Source of the DNA: Heliocidaris erythrogramma
Lineage: Eukaryota > Echinodermata > Echinoidea > Camarodonta > Echinometridae
Reading direction: 5' to 3'
DNA length: 64,000 nt
Assembly: GCA_025617745.1 (NCBI GenBank)
Contig: CM046854.1
Location: 58,996,721 to 59,060,720, forward strand
Part shown: one piece after another, positions 1 to 11,865 of the stretch
How positions within the stretch are numbered: position 1 is the stretch's first letter
Layout of the letters: every line of letters begins with the position of its first letter
The notes under the pieces: generated by a model
The model's database searches: none
The model's input: the letters and a program-made list of their open reading frames with translations, nothing else
What the model was told of the DNA's origin: nothing
Program-made: the position numbers and the translations under genes

Positions 1-2411
1 TAGGCGCCCCCCCCCCCCTGGCTCTTTCGGTCCCCACCTTTTGGGGAATGGTTCTTAGAGGGTTGGTATAGGCACTTTTTAAGGACTGACGTGCCGTCCA
101 TATTTCATAAATTTATTTCTAAACATTGAATTTCCGGAGGGAGTAATAATTCTGCCGATGGAACAGCGCACTGCCGTAAGCACGAAAAAAAAATACCTTC
201 TGTGATGCCCCAACCCATACCCTTTACCTGTGAAGGGGAGAAACCTCAAATGGTGTATTGCCAAAGAATAATGTGACGTGTATACTCCAAGGCCATATCC
301 ACACGTATGGCTTCAATGTATACGGCATAACAACACACGTGTTATTGTTATTCGTTTGCACAGCGCACGTGCACATTTACATGTTCACGCATAGAATTTT
401 GTAGCTTCATGGTTACATACACAGTTTAGTGTGTATGTTACTCTATGGTCTCACGGCGGTCGTCGGGGGGGGGGGGGGGGGGATGTGTCATTGAGACGCA
501 TAACCCGGGTTACGTGTTAAGGGTATCAAACAAAAGCAAAACTGAAGAAAAAGGGTATTAAAATCAGAGACTGGTAAGAAGAAGATCCGCGGAAGGAGGG
601 GGGGGGGGGGGAATATAGTTTGGTAATGTGTTCCAAATTAGGTTAAATTTCTTTTACGGTTCCTTTTTAGCTAAAAAGAGGTCTATGGTGATGATGTTGG
701 CCTAATCATCAAATAGGATGTAAAACACCAAGCAAGATAGAGATAGACGGGTTTCCCTCTTTAGGGTATCAAAATCTGTCCCTACTTCAATCTGCTTTTT
801 AATTAAGCTAGTGATTTACGCGGATGATGTACAGGTCTCAATGAGACATGGGGGGGGGGGGGGCGGTCGTCGCGAGCGATTCGGATCGATTCATGTGCCC
901 GTAAACATTTTTGCCTTGTATTTGTGAAAATTCGGCTCCTTTGGAAGTTTGATTTATGTAAGAATTCCATTACTTTAGAAATGCGAACCCTCTTGGTCAA
1001 AATGCATACTTTTCTTCCAAAGGGAGGGGGGGGGGGGAGGGGGCACAGGCCGGAAGTGCCCCCCCCCCCAGATCCGCCACTGGTCTTTAGGGTTTAGGGT
1101 TTTGGGTTTAGGGTTTACGTAACCGCACATTTGGGTGGCTGTTGCATAAGTATGGGGAAAATGGCCCTCATACCGTTGGAAACATGTTATTGTATATCGC
1201 CGATGGGCCGATGGGGTTTGGGGGGGGGGGGGGTAGTAGGGAAATGTCAAACCGTCGGTCATCCCAAGATCCATATAAGGGGCCATAATCCCCCTGAAAA
1301 GAAAATGACAATGAATTCATTTTTTCTCATTGTTGCATCCTTCACAAGGGACGTACCGCTAATTATGCATGTTATGTTTTCATGGCCTTAATTTCTCTTA
1401 GCTCTATGCATGGATATACTACTCGAACATAATTATATCCATGCTCGATGTGCGAGAATCCCGCCCTGGTGTAAATGAGATTGTGTGTCATCCACAGGCC
1501 ACAGCCAATCATTCATAAAGTAAAACAATCGTCATTTAGTCTTTTATCAAGATGAAAATGTATTTTCTCCAGAACTAATGCAAGATTTTGATAAATAACC
1601 ATACTCATTATGTTGTAAATACCTTTTAGAAAAAGATAACACTTTACCCAAACTTTTTTTAATTCACCCGATTATTATGACAAATATACGGTGCGATGAT
1701 TAATCATGAACACAGCTATCGCCCGTGGATGTCCACGGGCTGCTTCTGCTAGTATATATATATATATATATATATATACCTATACACGCACACCCACCCA
1801 CCCACACACACACCCACACACCCACCCTCACACACATTGATTTGTGGGGAACTGTATTGTTTTCTCCTACTGTATTTTGTACCCACAAGCATGACGGAAT
1901 AAAGGCCATCATTGTGCTCTTTTGTTCTCTGTACCCCACAACTGAATCTATGTAAGCCCACACCCACACACACACACACACAGGCGCACACATTTTTTGT
2001 CCTTTCTTTCTATTTTTTTGCTAAAATTCTCGCTCATTTCAAGTGCTGCCCGAAAAAAAAATAGCGCCCGGGACAGGTACCCCCTCTGCCGCATTTAGAT
2101 ACGCCACTGCTTGTAATCACTACCCATCCTGAAATAGCAATTAATTATGCGAATTACTCCCCCAACTGTGAAGAATTCGAGGACAACTCTCCCATATCTT
2201 GGACCCTAAAATATGATTTAAAGTTTTAAACTTTTTTTTTGCCACATAAATACTCTGCTATCATGTCTAAGGGATTTGTGTGTAGAGTCTGTGCCAATAT
2301 TTATTTTATCAAAACGTCAAAAATTTCTTATTAGAGGTCCAATGTCCCTCTAATTCTTTTGATATCTGTTTCTCTGATTTTCTTTTTTGGCTTCTGATAA
2401 AAGTAAATTAT
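1..2411. other. Intergenic: homopolymers, microsatellites and transposon ends
   Basis: No credible coding exon is seen. The stretch holds a 12-C run (7-18) and poly-G runs at 465-482, 598-611, 850-863, 1026-1037 and 1220-1233. Also present are a TTTAGGG-like patch (1085-1117), a 9-bp hairpin (1721-1740), a (TA)n run (1754-1777), CA-rich tracts (1780-1830, 1963-1983) and two right-hand CCACTG transposon-type ends (near 1081 and 2109). All short open frames here are low-complexity or repeat-derived. Confidence 0.7.
1085..1117 (+). repeat. Short interstitial telomere-like patch
   Basis: About four imperfect units of TTTAGGG/TTTTGGG. It is short and adjoins a transposon end, so it may be a chance or capture product rather than a true telomere relic. 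Confidence 0.5.
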
Positions 2412-2420
2412 TTATAGGCC

Positions 2421-3070
2421 GGTGTAGCGGCACATACGGTTCTCCGGCAGATATTGTTCTACCTCGGAACCATATCTGCCGGGTTTGACGTTTGCAGTTT
2501 TGGTTCCCCGGCGGATTTGGTTCCACGGCGCTGCAGATAAGGTGTATTGTATATTGGCAGATTTGTACAAGACACTCTCGTGCCTAATAGACCTGTTTAC
2601 TAAGTGATTCAAATTTATGGATGTTTCTTTCCTGGGGACCTAGTCAGTGGCGTATCCAGGGGGTGGCGCAAAAAACTAGCCAAAAAAAAGTTGTTCATTA
2701 ATTAAATAGGCTTCAAAATTGGTCACATATAGGATTATTTTGCATCTCAGCCCTTCTTCAGAAGCAAAAATTTTCCAAAGGGGAGGCCCCCTCCCCTTAG
2801 ACCCTCCCCAGGACGGCGATCAATAATGCCTGGCGCCCCCCCCCCCCATTGGGAAATCCTGGATACGCCCCTGCTAGTAACGAGGTATTCCATTAACCTG
2901 TTATTAATGAATGAACTACAATACTAGTACTTGGAATCCAGTTTGCATACATTATTGTTGCTATGTCTAGGTACGGTATCTGCCGGGGTTGGAACATGAT
3001 CCGCCGGCAGATAGTGTTCTTGGCCGTTTTTAGAACGGTATCTGGCGATCCCCGTATCTGCCGCTACACC
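2421..3070. mobile_element. MITE-like element with GGTGTAGCGGC ends
   Basis: The left end GGTGTAGCGGCACATACGG and the right end (reverse complement GGTGTAGCGGCAGATACGG) are inverted repeats. Further CGGCAGATA words recur inside, in both orientations. No coding capacity. A second element (2645-2873) has inserted into it. Target duplication is not clear. Confidence 0.65.
2645..2873. mobile_element. Nested hAT-like MITE, 229 bp
   Basis: Ends CAGTGGCGTATCCAGG and (reverse complement) CAGGGGCGTATCCAGG form terminal inverted repeats. CTAGT flanks both sides (2640-2644 and 2874-2878). The interior has GGGAGGCCCCCTCCCC and a 12-C run. CAG-start, GGCG termini are typical of hAT-derived elements; the flanking duplication is only 5 bp by eye rather than the usual 8. 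Confidence 0.7.
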
Positions 3071-4024
3071 TGCGTTCTCCTTTTAGGGCATCTAAGTTTG
3101 CTCAAAATTGAGAACTTATAGCGTGACAAGCCTGGATTCGAGACTATGCATTTGGTTGATTGTGACGAAGTTGTATGATGACGATGGTATTTTACCCGAT
3201 GATTTGAGATTAAGCAGCTGTCACTTGTTTCGTCCTACGCCTGTCTACCTACCATTCGTCATCTTTGAGTTGCATTGTCATTTTCAGGATTTAGGAGCGC
3301 TAGTCAGATCAAGCTAGGCGATGAATAATGGGACGATCTTCGGCGAGGAAAGGGCGGGGCCGGTGGGGAGGGGGGGGGGGGGGCGGTGAAGTTATGGGGG
3401 CTATCCCCTTCAGGGCTCACTAGTTTCTTCAATTTAAAGATGCCAAAATTTCTAAGATCCAAAACGTATTCATTTCCTTCTTGTATCAAATGAATATAAA
3501 ATCTATTTTTACTTCTGTGAGGCGAGATTCCCTGATAGGATCACCATGACGATACAAACATACACTAAAAATAATGCTAAGCATATCTATATAATGAAGA
3601 GCTTAATTCCAAAATGGGCTAAATCCAATTTTGACCGAAATTGATTTTTAATAATAAATATGTGCATCTCGGACATGTGATTCAAATTTTCTATAGGCCT
3701 AACGCATTAATAAAAAAGTACATTGTAAAAAAATGTTTGAATATGTAGGTTTCATTCCCAAAGGAGTTAAATCCAAAACCGTTTCATTCAAAAATGAGTT
3801 AAATACACTATGGTTACTTAGGATTTGTTCATTTAACCACATTCCCTAAAGCTATGAATAGAGATTTTTACCCATATGATGCGGCTTCCAGTCTGGATTA
3901 TCAGTGCAAAATTTAGATAAGATTAACCGAGTTTTGATATTTTTATGCATATTTTTGGATTTAGCTCCTTTTGGAATGAAACATTGAAAAATCCCGTCTT
4001 TAAAAAAAGATAAGAAAATAATTT

Positions 4025-4026
<2 letters not shown>

Positions 4027-4062
<36 letters not shown>
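4027..4062. repeat. (TA)n microsatellite
   Basis: About 18 TA units in AT-rich intergenic sequence. Confidence 0.9.
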
Positions 4063-4064
<2 letters not shown>

Positions 4065-4710
4065 ACAAATAAGCATCTAAAAAAGAGGTAAAATGTACTC
4101 TGCCAGTAATATTTTCGTGTTACGTGTTGAATTCCGATTGTTAAAGGTGTTTAAATGTGCAGAAAAGAGTATTTGACTCGGGTTTCATTTCAAAAGGAGC
4201 TAAATCCATGGAAATAAAAATTGTGAAACTCTCTTAAATATTGAAATAAAGTGCTAGATTTTTAAAAACATGATTGAATTAATCTGGGACAATAACCCTA
4301 CCATATATATCAAAATAAATTATCAGTGGGCAAGGAATGTGGTACTTTAAAATACCTTAATTTTATACTCAAAAACACTAAATGTAGATTTTCTGCTTTT
4401 GGAATGAAATTCTTCATATCTAAAAGCGAGAGAGGAAAAATATGCATTTTCATTTTAATGTTTTTAGTCTCACTTACTAGATCTCTTCCTAGATTGTGAT
4501 AGGCCTTTATGTAACAGACGTACTTCGAGAGGCAAAATGTGCGCGAGTGTGTGTTGGTGTGTATGTGTGGGGTGTTAAAAGAGGGCGGGTTTTAATTTCT
4601 AAGCTATTCTAAGCTAATTTGTCCCATTACCTTTCCGATTTTACCACAGTTAACATGGATTAAGTCACGACTCTGGAATGCTCGACATTATACGTGATAA
4701 ATAAACGAAG

Positions 4711-4930
4711 CAGTGGCGAAGCTGCAGGGGGGTAGGGGCACGTGCCCCCCTCCCCTCATCGCATAGCGAAAAAACCGAAAAGGATCTGAAAATAAAGCGA
4801 CCCCTTCCCGCACAACCCTAATAAGTGGCCTAGTAAATTCGCATTGAATTTTCTGACTAAGACTGGTGCCACCCTCCTCCCCAGTGATGCCACAGTGACC
4901 CTCAATGGTTGGACTCACGCTACGCCACTG
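4711..4930. mobile_element. hAT-like MITE, 220 bp
   Basis: Terminal inverted repeats CAGTGGCGAAGC and (reverse complement) CAGTGGCGTAGC. The 8 bp outside each end, AAACGAAG and AATAGAAG, match at 6 of 8, as expected for an old 8-bp hAT target duplication. The interior has a GGGGCACGTGCCCC palindrome. No coding capacity. Confidence 0.75.
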
Positions 4931-6186
4931 AATAGAAGGAACGTCCTACTTTTTCATGGTGCCACTGACAAGACTGGAAATGAAAAAAGACTGCACTATG
5001 TGGGCGTGATGGTTTACTCATTCAAGAACAGGATTGTGAATACGGTGACCAATAGCAACATGATTAGGGGTGCGATATTGAATCCACTAAATTGCGTTTG
5101 GACAATATTGTTTAATACGTTTACTGGTGGGCTATTGGCCCATTTCATGCTTGCTATTGAACAGTTAATGCGAGCTTTTGAAAATAATTATAATTCAATA
5201 GTTTATTATGTAGTATTGGGGTGCTGGAGGGCCTGAGAGACTTGGATATCTTCTCTTATCACGGGCGTAAATCCGGGGGGGGGGGGGGGGATTGGGATAT
5301 AGATTCACCCCACGTTTGAGGGAGAGGGGATGGCTTGTACAAAATATATAACCCACTTTTCAAGGTAAAAATGATTATAAAGTCAATCAGTTGTTGAAGA
5401 TTTTGACAAAATTAATATGCATGACATTTATAGTAGGCCTACAGTGAAATTTTCCTTAAAATGCTATTAAAATTAGACTAAAAAAGGTTTAGAACGTCCC
5501 AAAACGGGTCAGTTTTTTCCCTCTTAAAAAGCTCACACCTAGCTACATTACGGTTGTGTTTTCTGCGAGCCCAGTCTAGGCGCCTGATTGTCACCCCAGC
5601 CCCACTCCTCTGAACGGAGTTACATCACTGCGCCCTATATGCCTTCACAATTACCAGATTCAGTTGTTTTTTTTCTAAGAAAAACAAAATAATTGTGTCG
5701 CTTCAGCCCTAGTATAATTATATCTACTGTACAATGTACTGCCCTACTTGTCTATAGCAAGTATTTGTCCAATTTCGCAAATTTCATGTTTTTCTCGTTA
5801 AATATACAATTAAATAAACTTCTCGGCTTCCTACAGTATAAAACCTGGAGGGGCGTTCCTAAGTAAAATTAAGTTCACTTCAACATACTCTTAGTGTTCA
5901 AATTTCTTGTGTTTATCCGTCTTTCCCCATTAATTTCTGACAAAATATCAGATGACAGTTGCTTCCTTCGAGCTGTCATATTTGGGCCATACCATGTTTA
6001 CAGGCCTCATCTTTTGTGTGGTAGTTTCCCCTATAATGTGAATCACCAAGAGAGGGCACTATATTAAAATCAAATTAACATTGTCTTTTTGTAAGAAATG
6101 TTTTATGGAGGAAAATGCAACTTCGACCTATTGTCTGTTGCAACAATTCAGGTAAAAACTGAGCTGTTTTTTTAAATAAAAAACAC

Positions 6187-6406
6187 ATAAAGGTACTCTA
6201 CGTTGGAGTAGAGTACCTTTATATACAGAGTAGCGACATAGACGTCTGACTTTTCGGGAAACAAAATGGCGTTTGAATTCTTTCTGTTGAGAACACCCAG
6301 GTGCTCATCGAAATTGAATAGAAATGTTGCATAGCAGAGGAAACAAAATGGCGTTCAAATCACGAGTTATCGCTACTCTCTTTATGTAGGTACTCTACGT
6401 TGGAGT
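6187..6406. repeat. Nested inverted repeats with flanking direct repeats
   Basis: A 15-bp stem (6187-6201 / 6208-6222) with a 6-nt loop forms a strong hairpin. GGTACTCTACGTTGGAGT occurs at 6192-6209 and again at 6389-6406. Between them ACAGAGTAGCGAC (from 6225) is inverted against GTTATCGCTACTCTC (6366-6380). ACAAAATGGCGTT is repeated directly near 6262 and 6342. This is a compact foldback-type MITE. Confidence 0.7.
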
Positions 6407-7099
6407 TCACTATTTTAGCTCTCCAAGAAAGGGCCCTCTTTCACGTATTCCACCTCACATTAACCCTTCTCTCCGACATGCAACATAAAAAAAAAAACCC
6501 ACCGCTTAATGAGTAAAACGAGTCGAAAACAAAACTGATTATTCAGGTTTCTACGGCCTCCTCCAAATGCAATGGATTTAAGAGGAGACGCCTCGGTACG
6601 TAGCAAGCAATGTTAGCGTAATCTTGTTGAGTTGATATTTTGATCACGTATTAAGAAACGAGTTATGACTAAGGGATATATTTTGCACTAATTTGAGAAT
6701 GCGTTTTCTCTGCGAGCTATCTTATCGGCAGAAATTACTTTTTTTTTAAAACAACTATAGTAAAGCAAATGTGCTAAGTGACGAGAAACTTTCAACCTTC
6801 ATTAACCCTTTTTTAAAAGACGATAAATACGATTATATTTAATTGTATTTTGTATGTGAGGTGCCATATAACCCTAGTTCTAAGTCGCTAGTTCGGACAA
6901 AGCTCTAACAAGCTTTTGTCTTTCGAAAGCAGCCCTTTCCCCCGGAGAGCATGGTTACAAAAAACGATAGTTATGAAAATATGAAAACGTTCGTCTTTAA
7001 TGAGGAGGGGTGGGGAGCTTTGTATGAATCCAATTAACACGTTTTCCACCTTCTTCAACCCCGCCCTCTTAACAAAAAGAAGGAAAAATTAAATGGTAA

Positions 7100-7147
7100 A
7101 AAGAGAGAGAGAAAGAGAGATAGACCGAGAGGGAGAGAGGGGAGAGG

Positions 7148-7182
<35 letters not shown>
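7100..7182. repeat. GA-rich microsatellite
   Basis: Imperfect (GA)n with GGGAGAGAGG interruptions, ending in a clean GA run of about 30 nt. Confidence 0.9.
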
Positions 7183-7187
<5 letters not shown>

Positions 7188-7674
7188 GACGCCCCTAAAA
7201 GAATGACTGTTTGTCTCAAGGTTGCATGAATTAATGCCTTTAATAATGTACTTGCTAATTATACGTTGGATCGCATCTCGTGAATAGGTTACATCAAATC
7301 CTATTGTGTGTTTTTCTATTCATGATCGCCAATACTGTGGGCCTACCGTGGAGAAACTTTCTTAAAAAGATCTTTCAGTGCGGCCTCCATGTTCGGTTCG
7401 AACACTAAGGGTCATTACAGTACATGTTCATCTTGGCTTCCCCACCCCAGCCCCCTTCCCGCACAAAAAAAAAAAAAAAAAAACGCAGAACAAATTTTAG
7501 AACTATTCTTTGAACCACGCCCACATAGTTGAGTTGGCGTGTTACGTAATGCACAATCAACATCACAGGTGCCTAGGCCTAGAGCTAATTTGCTATCACA
7601 CCTACGGTCCTTGTCATAATTATCTAGTCTATCACGGTGGAAAGCAGCTTCTCCATTATTTCCAAGAGTCAATC

Positions 7675-8222
7675 GTTCCCCCTCCCCCTTTTTCTTTTTT
7701 TACATTTCTCTTCGGTTCATCTTGAGTTGAGCGTCTCTCACATTCTCCCCTTCCATTCATGCAATGCAATTTGCAAACTTTTTTTATCGCCTGCAGTTTC
7801 CGTTTCCTTCTCTTCATTCCCCAAACGTCCCCCATCTTCGCTCTCGAGAAGTTCCTTCTGTGAATTTATCTCATGCTCTTTCCATCACTTTCTTATTCAG
7901 TCACACTTTTATTCTCCCTTTCCTCATTGATGATGCAATCTTTCTACCTCTCTTCTTGGTTTTTTCTTCTTCTACATGATCTCTTTCTCGTTCTCTTTCT
8001 TTCCCGTTCTCTCTCTTTCCCACTCCCTCGCACGCTCTTTCCATTTCTCTTACTCTCGCTCACTTTCTCTTTCCTCCTCCCATTCGATCCTCTTTTTCTT
8101 TCTCTCTCTCTCTCTCGTTTCACTCCTCCCCACTCTGTCCTCATATTCTCTTCTCTACTGTTGGTCACTCATCTGCACATTTTACTATCATTCCACAATC
8201 TCTCATTCTCTCATTCCATTTC
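7675..8222 (+). repeat. Polypyrimidine (CT-rich) block, about 540 bp
   Basis: Nearly all C and T on the plus strand (TCTCTTTC, CTTTCTCG and similar words) with a few CATTC/CACTC interruptions. The minus strand is purine-rich. It gives long low-complexity frames of Ser/Leu/Phe or Arg/Glu/Lys that are not genes. It sits just beyond the last candidate poly(A) signal of the Ets1/2 gene. Confidence 0.85.
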
Positions 8223-9269
8223 CTGAAATAGCCGAAGTTTTCATGACAAATAAAATCAATCCGATTCCCCAATTTTTTACGTCGACATTTTCACAATTTA
8301 TTTTTTTCCAACGTCCATGTCTGTGACCACGTAAGAGTGACAGAATCATGAGAAAAATAAACATAACTGATCAAGGCGTATAATTATAAACCATCGTAAC
8401 TCGAACATCTACAAAAATAAAAGTATAAATAAAATGTTCCTGTGACATAAAATAACAGTTGTGTGCATAGTGATGTATCAATGTAATTCACTTTGGTTTC
8501 AATTCATTACAAATATTTTACATAATTTTTTCTTCAAAACAATAAATGTATCTTATTTCTTGACTTGCAAATATGTGAATCGTAAGGATCAAGTATGAAT
8601 CAGATAAGCTTGAATGGAATTTAAAAAAATTCATCTAAGTATTACAGAAACAAACAATGTTGAAATAAACACGTTACGTCTGTTTTTGCTCTAAATTACC
8701 CAGTCATATTTTCTAAAGTCACGGTTTCATCAGAAGAAAAAAAAAAACTGTCGAAAACGGTGCAAAACAGTGCCAGCACTATAAAACACCACTATTAAAC
8801 TCAAAAGCAAAATATTTATCCCATCTGATCGTCTCTCGACTCTGAGTAGAAACGGAAAATATAAACAATACTTACAAAATTGTGAAAAATACAATCATTT
8901 TCTCCTAGTGTGTCAAAAAGCTTATTTTACAACAAAGGCGACTGAATTTCTATTTTTTTTCCTTCATTCTTTTATGTTTTTGTACAAGGCGCACCAATGG
9001 TACAGATATGTCTATTTACAAAACAACATTTGTAGTTTGTTAGAACCCTTTTCATACAATCACCACTAGGTACCTATACACAAATATGGATACTTTACTT
9101 CCATTAAAACAAAAGAGCACTAATTGCTCAGTCACTAAGATCCACCACGGCACAATTATATTTCTCAAATTTAGACAACTCCTTTTTCTCTTTCACTCAC
9201 TCACTAATTTACACAAAGCACAAATTGCACTCGCTATGAAATGTATACACAAAAAGGCTTTTCACTTGA

Positions 9270-9300
<31 letters not shown>

Positions 9301-10186
9301 ACTTTTTATCTCTTTCTTACAATAAGAAATGCATGTACATGTACAGCCATTAAGAAACCTTTCTTCGTTCTATACACAAAAACTGTTTTTAAGTACAAAT
9401 ATAAAAAAGTGCTTTCAAACTCTTTCTTCTCCAGCTACAATCTACAATTATCATAAAACTCTGCAGTACATTTCTAGAAGGCATTTTTTTCTTTCCTGTG
9501 AATCTAAACAAAGGCACATAGATTGAAGACAAAAGTATATAAACCAAAATAAAAAAAATAGTCATTTCCTTAAAAGCATGAGGCAAGTTTTATGGTGCGT
9601 AGATCAAGGAGTTTCGTGGTTTAGAAAAGACAAAACACATCATCTCTTCAAAACTCTGTTCTTGGTATCCAATGTATGTATTTCCTAAAGATGAAAAGCA
9701 TCTTTTATTTACACTTCTACCTAATTTGTCTTCACTAAGACACATTAAGCTATGTACTAAGATCATCTTATACTGTATAAAACTCAATGATACCTTTAAA
9801 ATGGCAAGGTTGGACAAAACTACGTTCATTGCCCCTCACATAAGGAGCAACGAAGTAGAGATCTCCGAGATGCACATCACCCAAGCTCAATTGGGGATGC
9901 ATATCCAAAAACAACTAGACATTTAATTCGTCACTGAGACGAATTAGGTGATCTGTCTATTGATCTTAATATTTTTGACGAAGACGAATGACAAAATGAT
10001 AATGTGAAGGATGAGGTTGATATCACGATGAGATTAATTATAATGAATCTATTCACGATTTTTATGATTTCAGCCTTTTCCTAGCATTTTCAATTCGTAG
10101 GCTCTACTACCTACCTTAGTGAAATAGCGCCCCCTTTGTTTCAATGGGGCATAAAGTGTGTTAAATGAATTTTGGATGATTGGTGG

Positions 10187-10378
10187 ATATCATGACAGTG
10201 ATGATGATAATGATGATAATCATCATCATCATTATTATGAATATCATCATGACAGTAATGATAATGATGTTGATGATAATCATGATGATGATCATTATAT
10301 TATCATGACAGTGATGATGATAATGATGTTGATGATAATAATCATCATCATGAATATCATGACAGTGATCATGACAGT
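10187..10378. repeat. TGA/ATG-rich tandem repeat, ~56-bp unit
   Basis: ATCATGACAGTGATGATGAT-type units recur at about 10190, 10245, 10303 and 10356, separated by ATCATCATC/GATGATGAT runs. The unit is strongly self-complementary (ATCATGAT), so single strands could fold. It lies in the left third of the 2.2-kb composite element. Confidence 0.75.
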
Positions 10379-10380
10379 GA

Positions 10381-10525
10381 TTTTTACAAAATGGTGCCTG
10401 GATGACGTCACAATAATCTGATGACCTTGAAAAAGATGCGGGAACTTGACCTTATTAGGACTGATGACTGACAAAAATTTGAAGATAATTGACTAAGCCA
10501 ATTTTGAGAAATTGTGATATCAAAT
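10381..10525 (+). repeat. Direct repeat copy 1 within the composite element
   Basis: TTTACAAAATGG-GCCTGGATGACGTCA through TTGACCTTATT-GA-CTGATGACTGA matches the segment at 11866-12004 at roughly 80 percent by eye. The two copies are about 1.49 kb apart in the same orientation and bracket the satellite-like core. Confidence 0.75.
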
Positions 10526-10599
10526 AGGACGATTTGATATTGCAGGATACTTGGGAGATAAACCCCATAGCTCTAATACACGACAGGGAATCAAAATTT

Positions 10600-11290
10600 C
10601 CATAGGGTTGTACACAAACTACTGCACATTACTTTCCAATAGACATAACATGGAAAATAAGGCAGTTTATTACATGATTTGTGATTGTTTATGTTATAAT
10701 AGTCGAAGAGGATGGTAAAATGACAAGCAAAAACAAGCAAAAAAAAAAAATAAAAAAATTATGGACCCACCGGGGATCGAACCTGGGTCACCTGCATGGG
10801 AGGCAAGTGCTTTGACCAATAGACCAAAACATTTCCCATAGAGATAACACGTAAACGAAAAACGGGATTCTCAAATCACATTTTGTAGTTTAAAATTGAC
10901 AATGATCCCGATGTCAGATTAAAAAAACCGAACCCTCATAGAAAGAGTATTTATCAGGCTACAACATATTAAAATCTGGAAGGAAATAGACTAAAAATAA
11001 CTGAGATACTGCTCAGAGAACGATGTCATGTAGATTCATGATTCGAAAAAAAATCATCTTCCATAGACATAACACGCAAATAGGGGAAATTCTGACATGT
11101 CGTTTTTAATTGAAAATTTCACTGTGATGACGTCATCAAAATGAAAAAAGGTGCTGACTATTGTTGTAGAGAATTGTCTCAGCTATAACATATCAAAATT
11201 TGGAAGAAAATCGACCACCTATTACTGAATTATTATCAAATGAATACAAAAATGATGACGTCATTTTTTCAAAATCATTTTTTTTAGTTC
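10600..11290. repeat. ~226-bp diverged tandem units inside the composite element
   Basis: CATAGA-ATAACAC-type words recur at about 10640, 10836 and 11062, and ACAACATATTAAAATCTGGA (10960) matches TAACATATCAAAATTTGGA (11185). Spacing is about 198-228 bp. The middle unit carries the tRNA-like insert. This looks like a short satellite array carried by the element. Confidence 0.6.
10762..10834 (-). tRNA. Degenerate tRNA-Gly(CCC)-like sequence
   Basis: On the minus strand the sequence has an A-box-like TGGTCTATTGG and a B box GGTTCGATCC (10783-10774). The anticodon arm has a 7-nt loop CTCCCAT with anticodon CCC at 10800-10798, and the T arm has one mismatch. A run of T follows directly (pol III terminator). 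The 3' acceptor strand TGGGTCC has no matching 5' strand, so a normal acceptor stem cannot form. It is best read as a tRNA pseudogene or SINE-type pol III head rather than a working tRNA. Confidence 0.5.
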
Positions 11291-11865
11291 ATATGCAAAT
11301 ATGATGACGTCAAAACATGAGATCGGCAAAAATTCTGCATGAATTCAAATCTACAACTCACAGGCTTTCAGAATATGTAAAGAAATTGGGGGGTTTCCAC
11401 GCATTCTGACGAGCTATGGCGGATTTTAGATAGGCATGTTTTTACCACTTTTTACATTAGAATGGCCATTGACGCGCGCACGAATTTGAAACTTTGACGC
11501 ACGCGTGTGGCATTATGGAAGGTCAAAAATGACTGTAAATAGTTGGAAATTGTCAAGAACAGTGTCAGGAAGACAAACCATGCGAAAAAACGGCGTTTTT
11601 ACGTTATGTACGCGCTGCGCGCGCGCATAACGCGCACACGGACGCGCACGGACGGAAAATTTTAAAATGCTTAAAATGTCCTGACCCATACTCTAATTTG
11701 ATTAAAAAGTGATTTTGAGCATTTTTAAATTTTGACGCGCGCGTACGTGCGCGTCATGATGCGTGCGCGGATTTTGATGACACTTTATGTTGACCCTTGA
11801 CCTGAAGTTCATGTGTGTCAAATATGGTTCATTTTTGATGACTCGTTATGAAGATATGATTGATA

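Larger units (their letters stand above)
3071..8297. other. Intergenic: repeats and low-complexity sequence, no gene seen
   Basis: The segment is AT-rich with no open frame showing exon-like features. It contains a poly-G run (3370-3383), a CAGTGGCG MITE (4711-4930), a 16-G run (5275-5290), a palindromic cluster (6187-6406), a GA-rich tract (7100-7182), a poly-A run near 7466-7483, and the polypyrimidine block 7675-8222. GGGACGATCTTCGGCGAGG at 3331 recurs with one change at 27041. Confidence 0.6.

Noticed and set aside
1084-1117. True telomere relic
   Set aside because: Only about four imperfect units beside a transposon end; too little to claim a chromosome-fusion site.
4844-5236. 130-codon plus-strand frame
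   Set aside because: It begins inside a MITE and runs into AT-rich DNA with no recognisable domain or splice context.
7637-8326. Several 70-117-codon frames on the plus strand and one on the minus
   Set aside because: All lie in the polypyrimidine block and are low-complexity.
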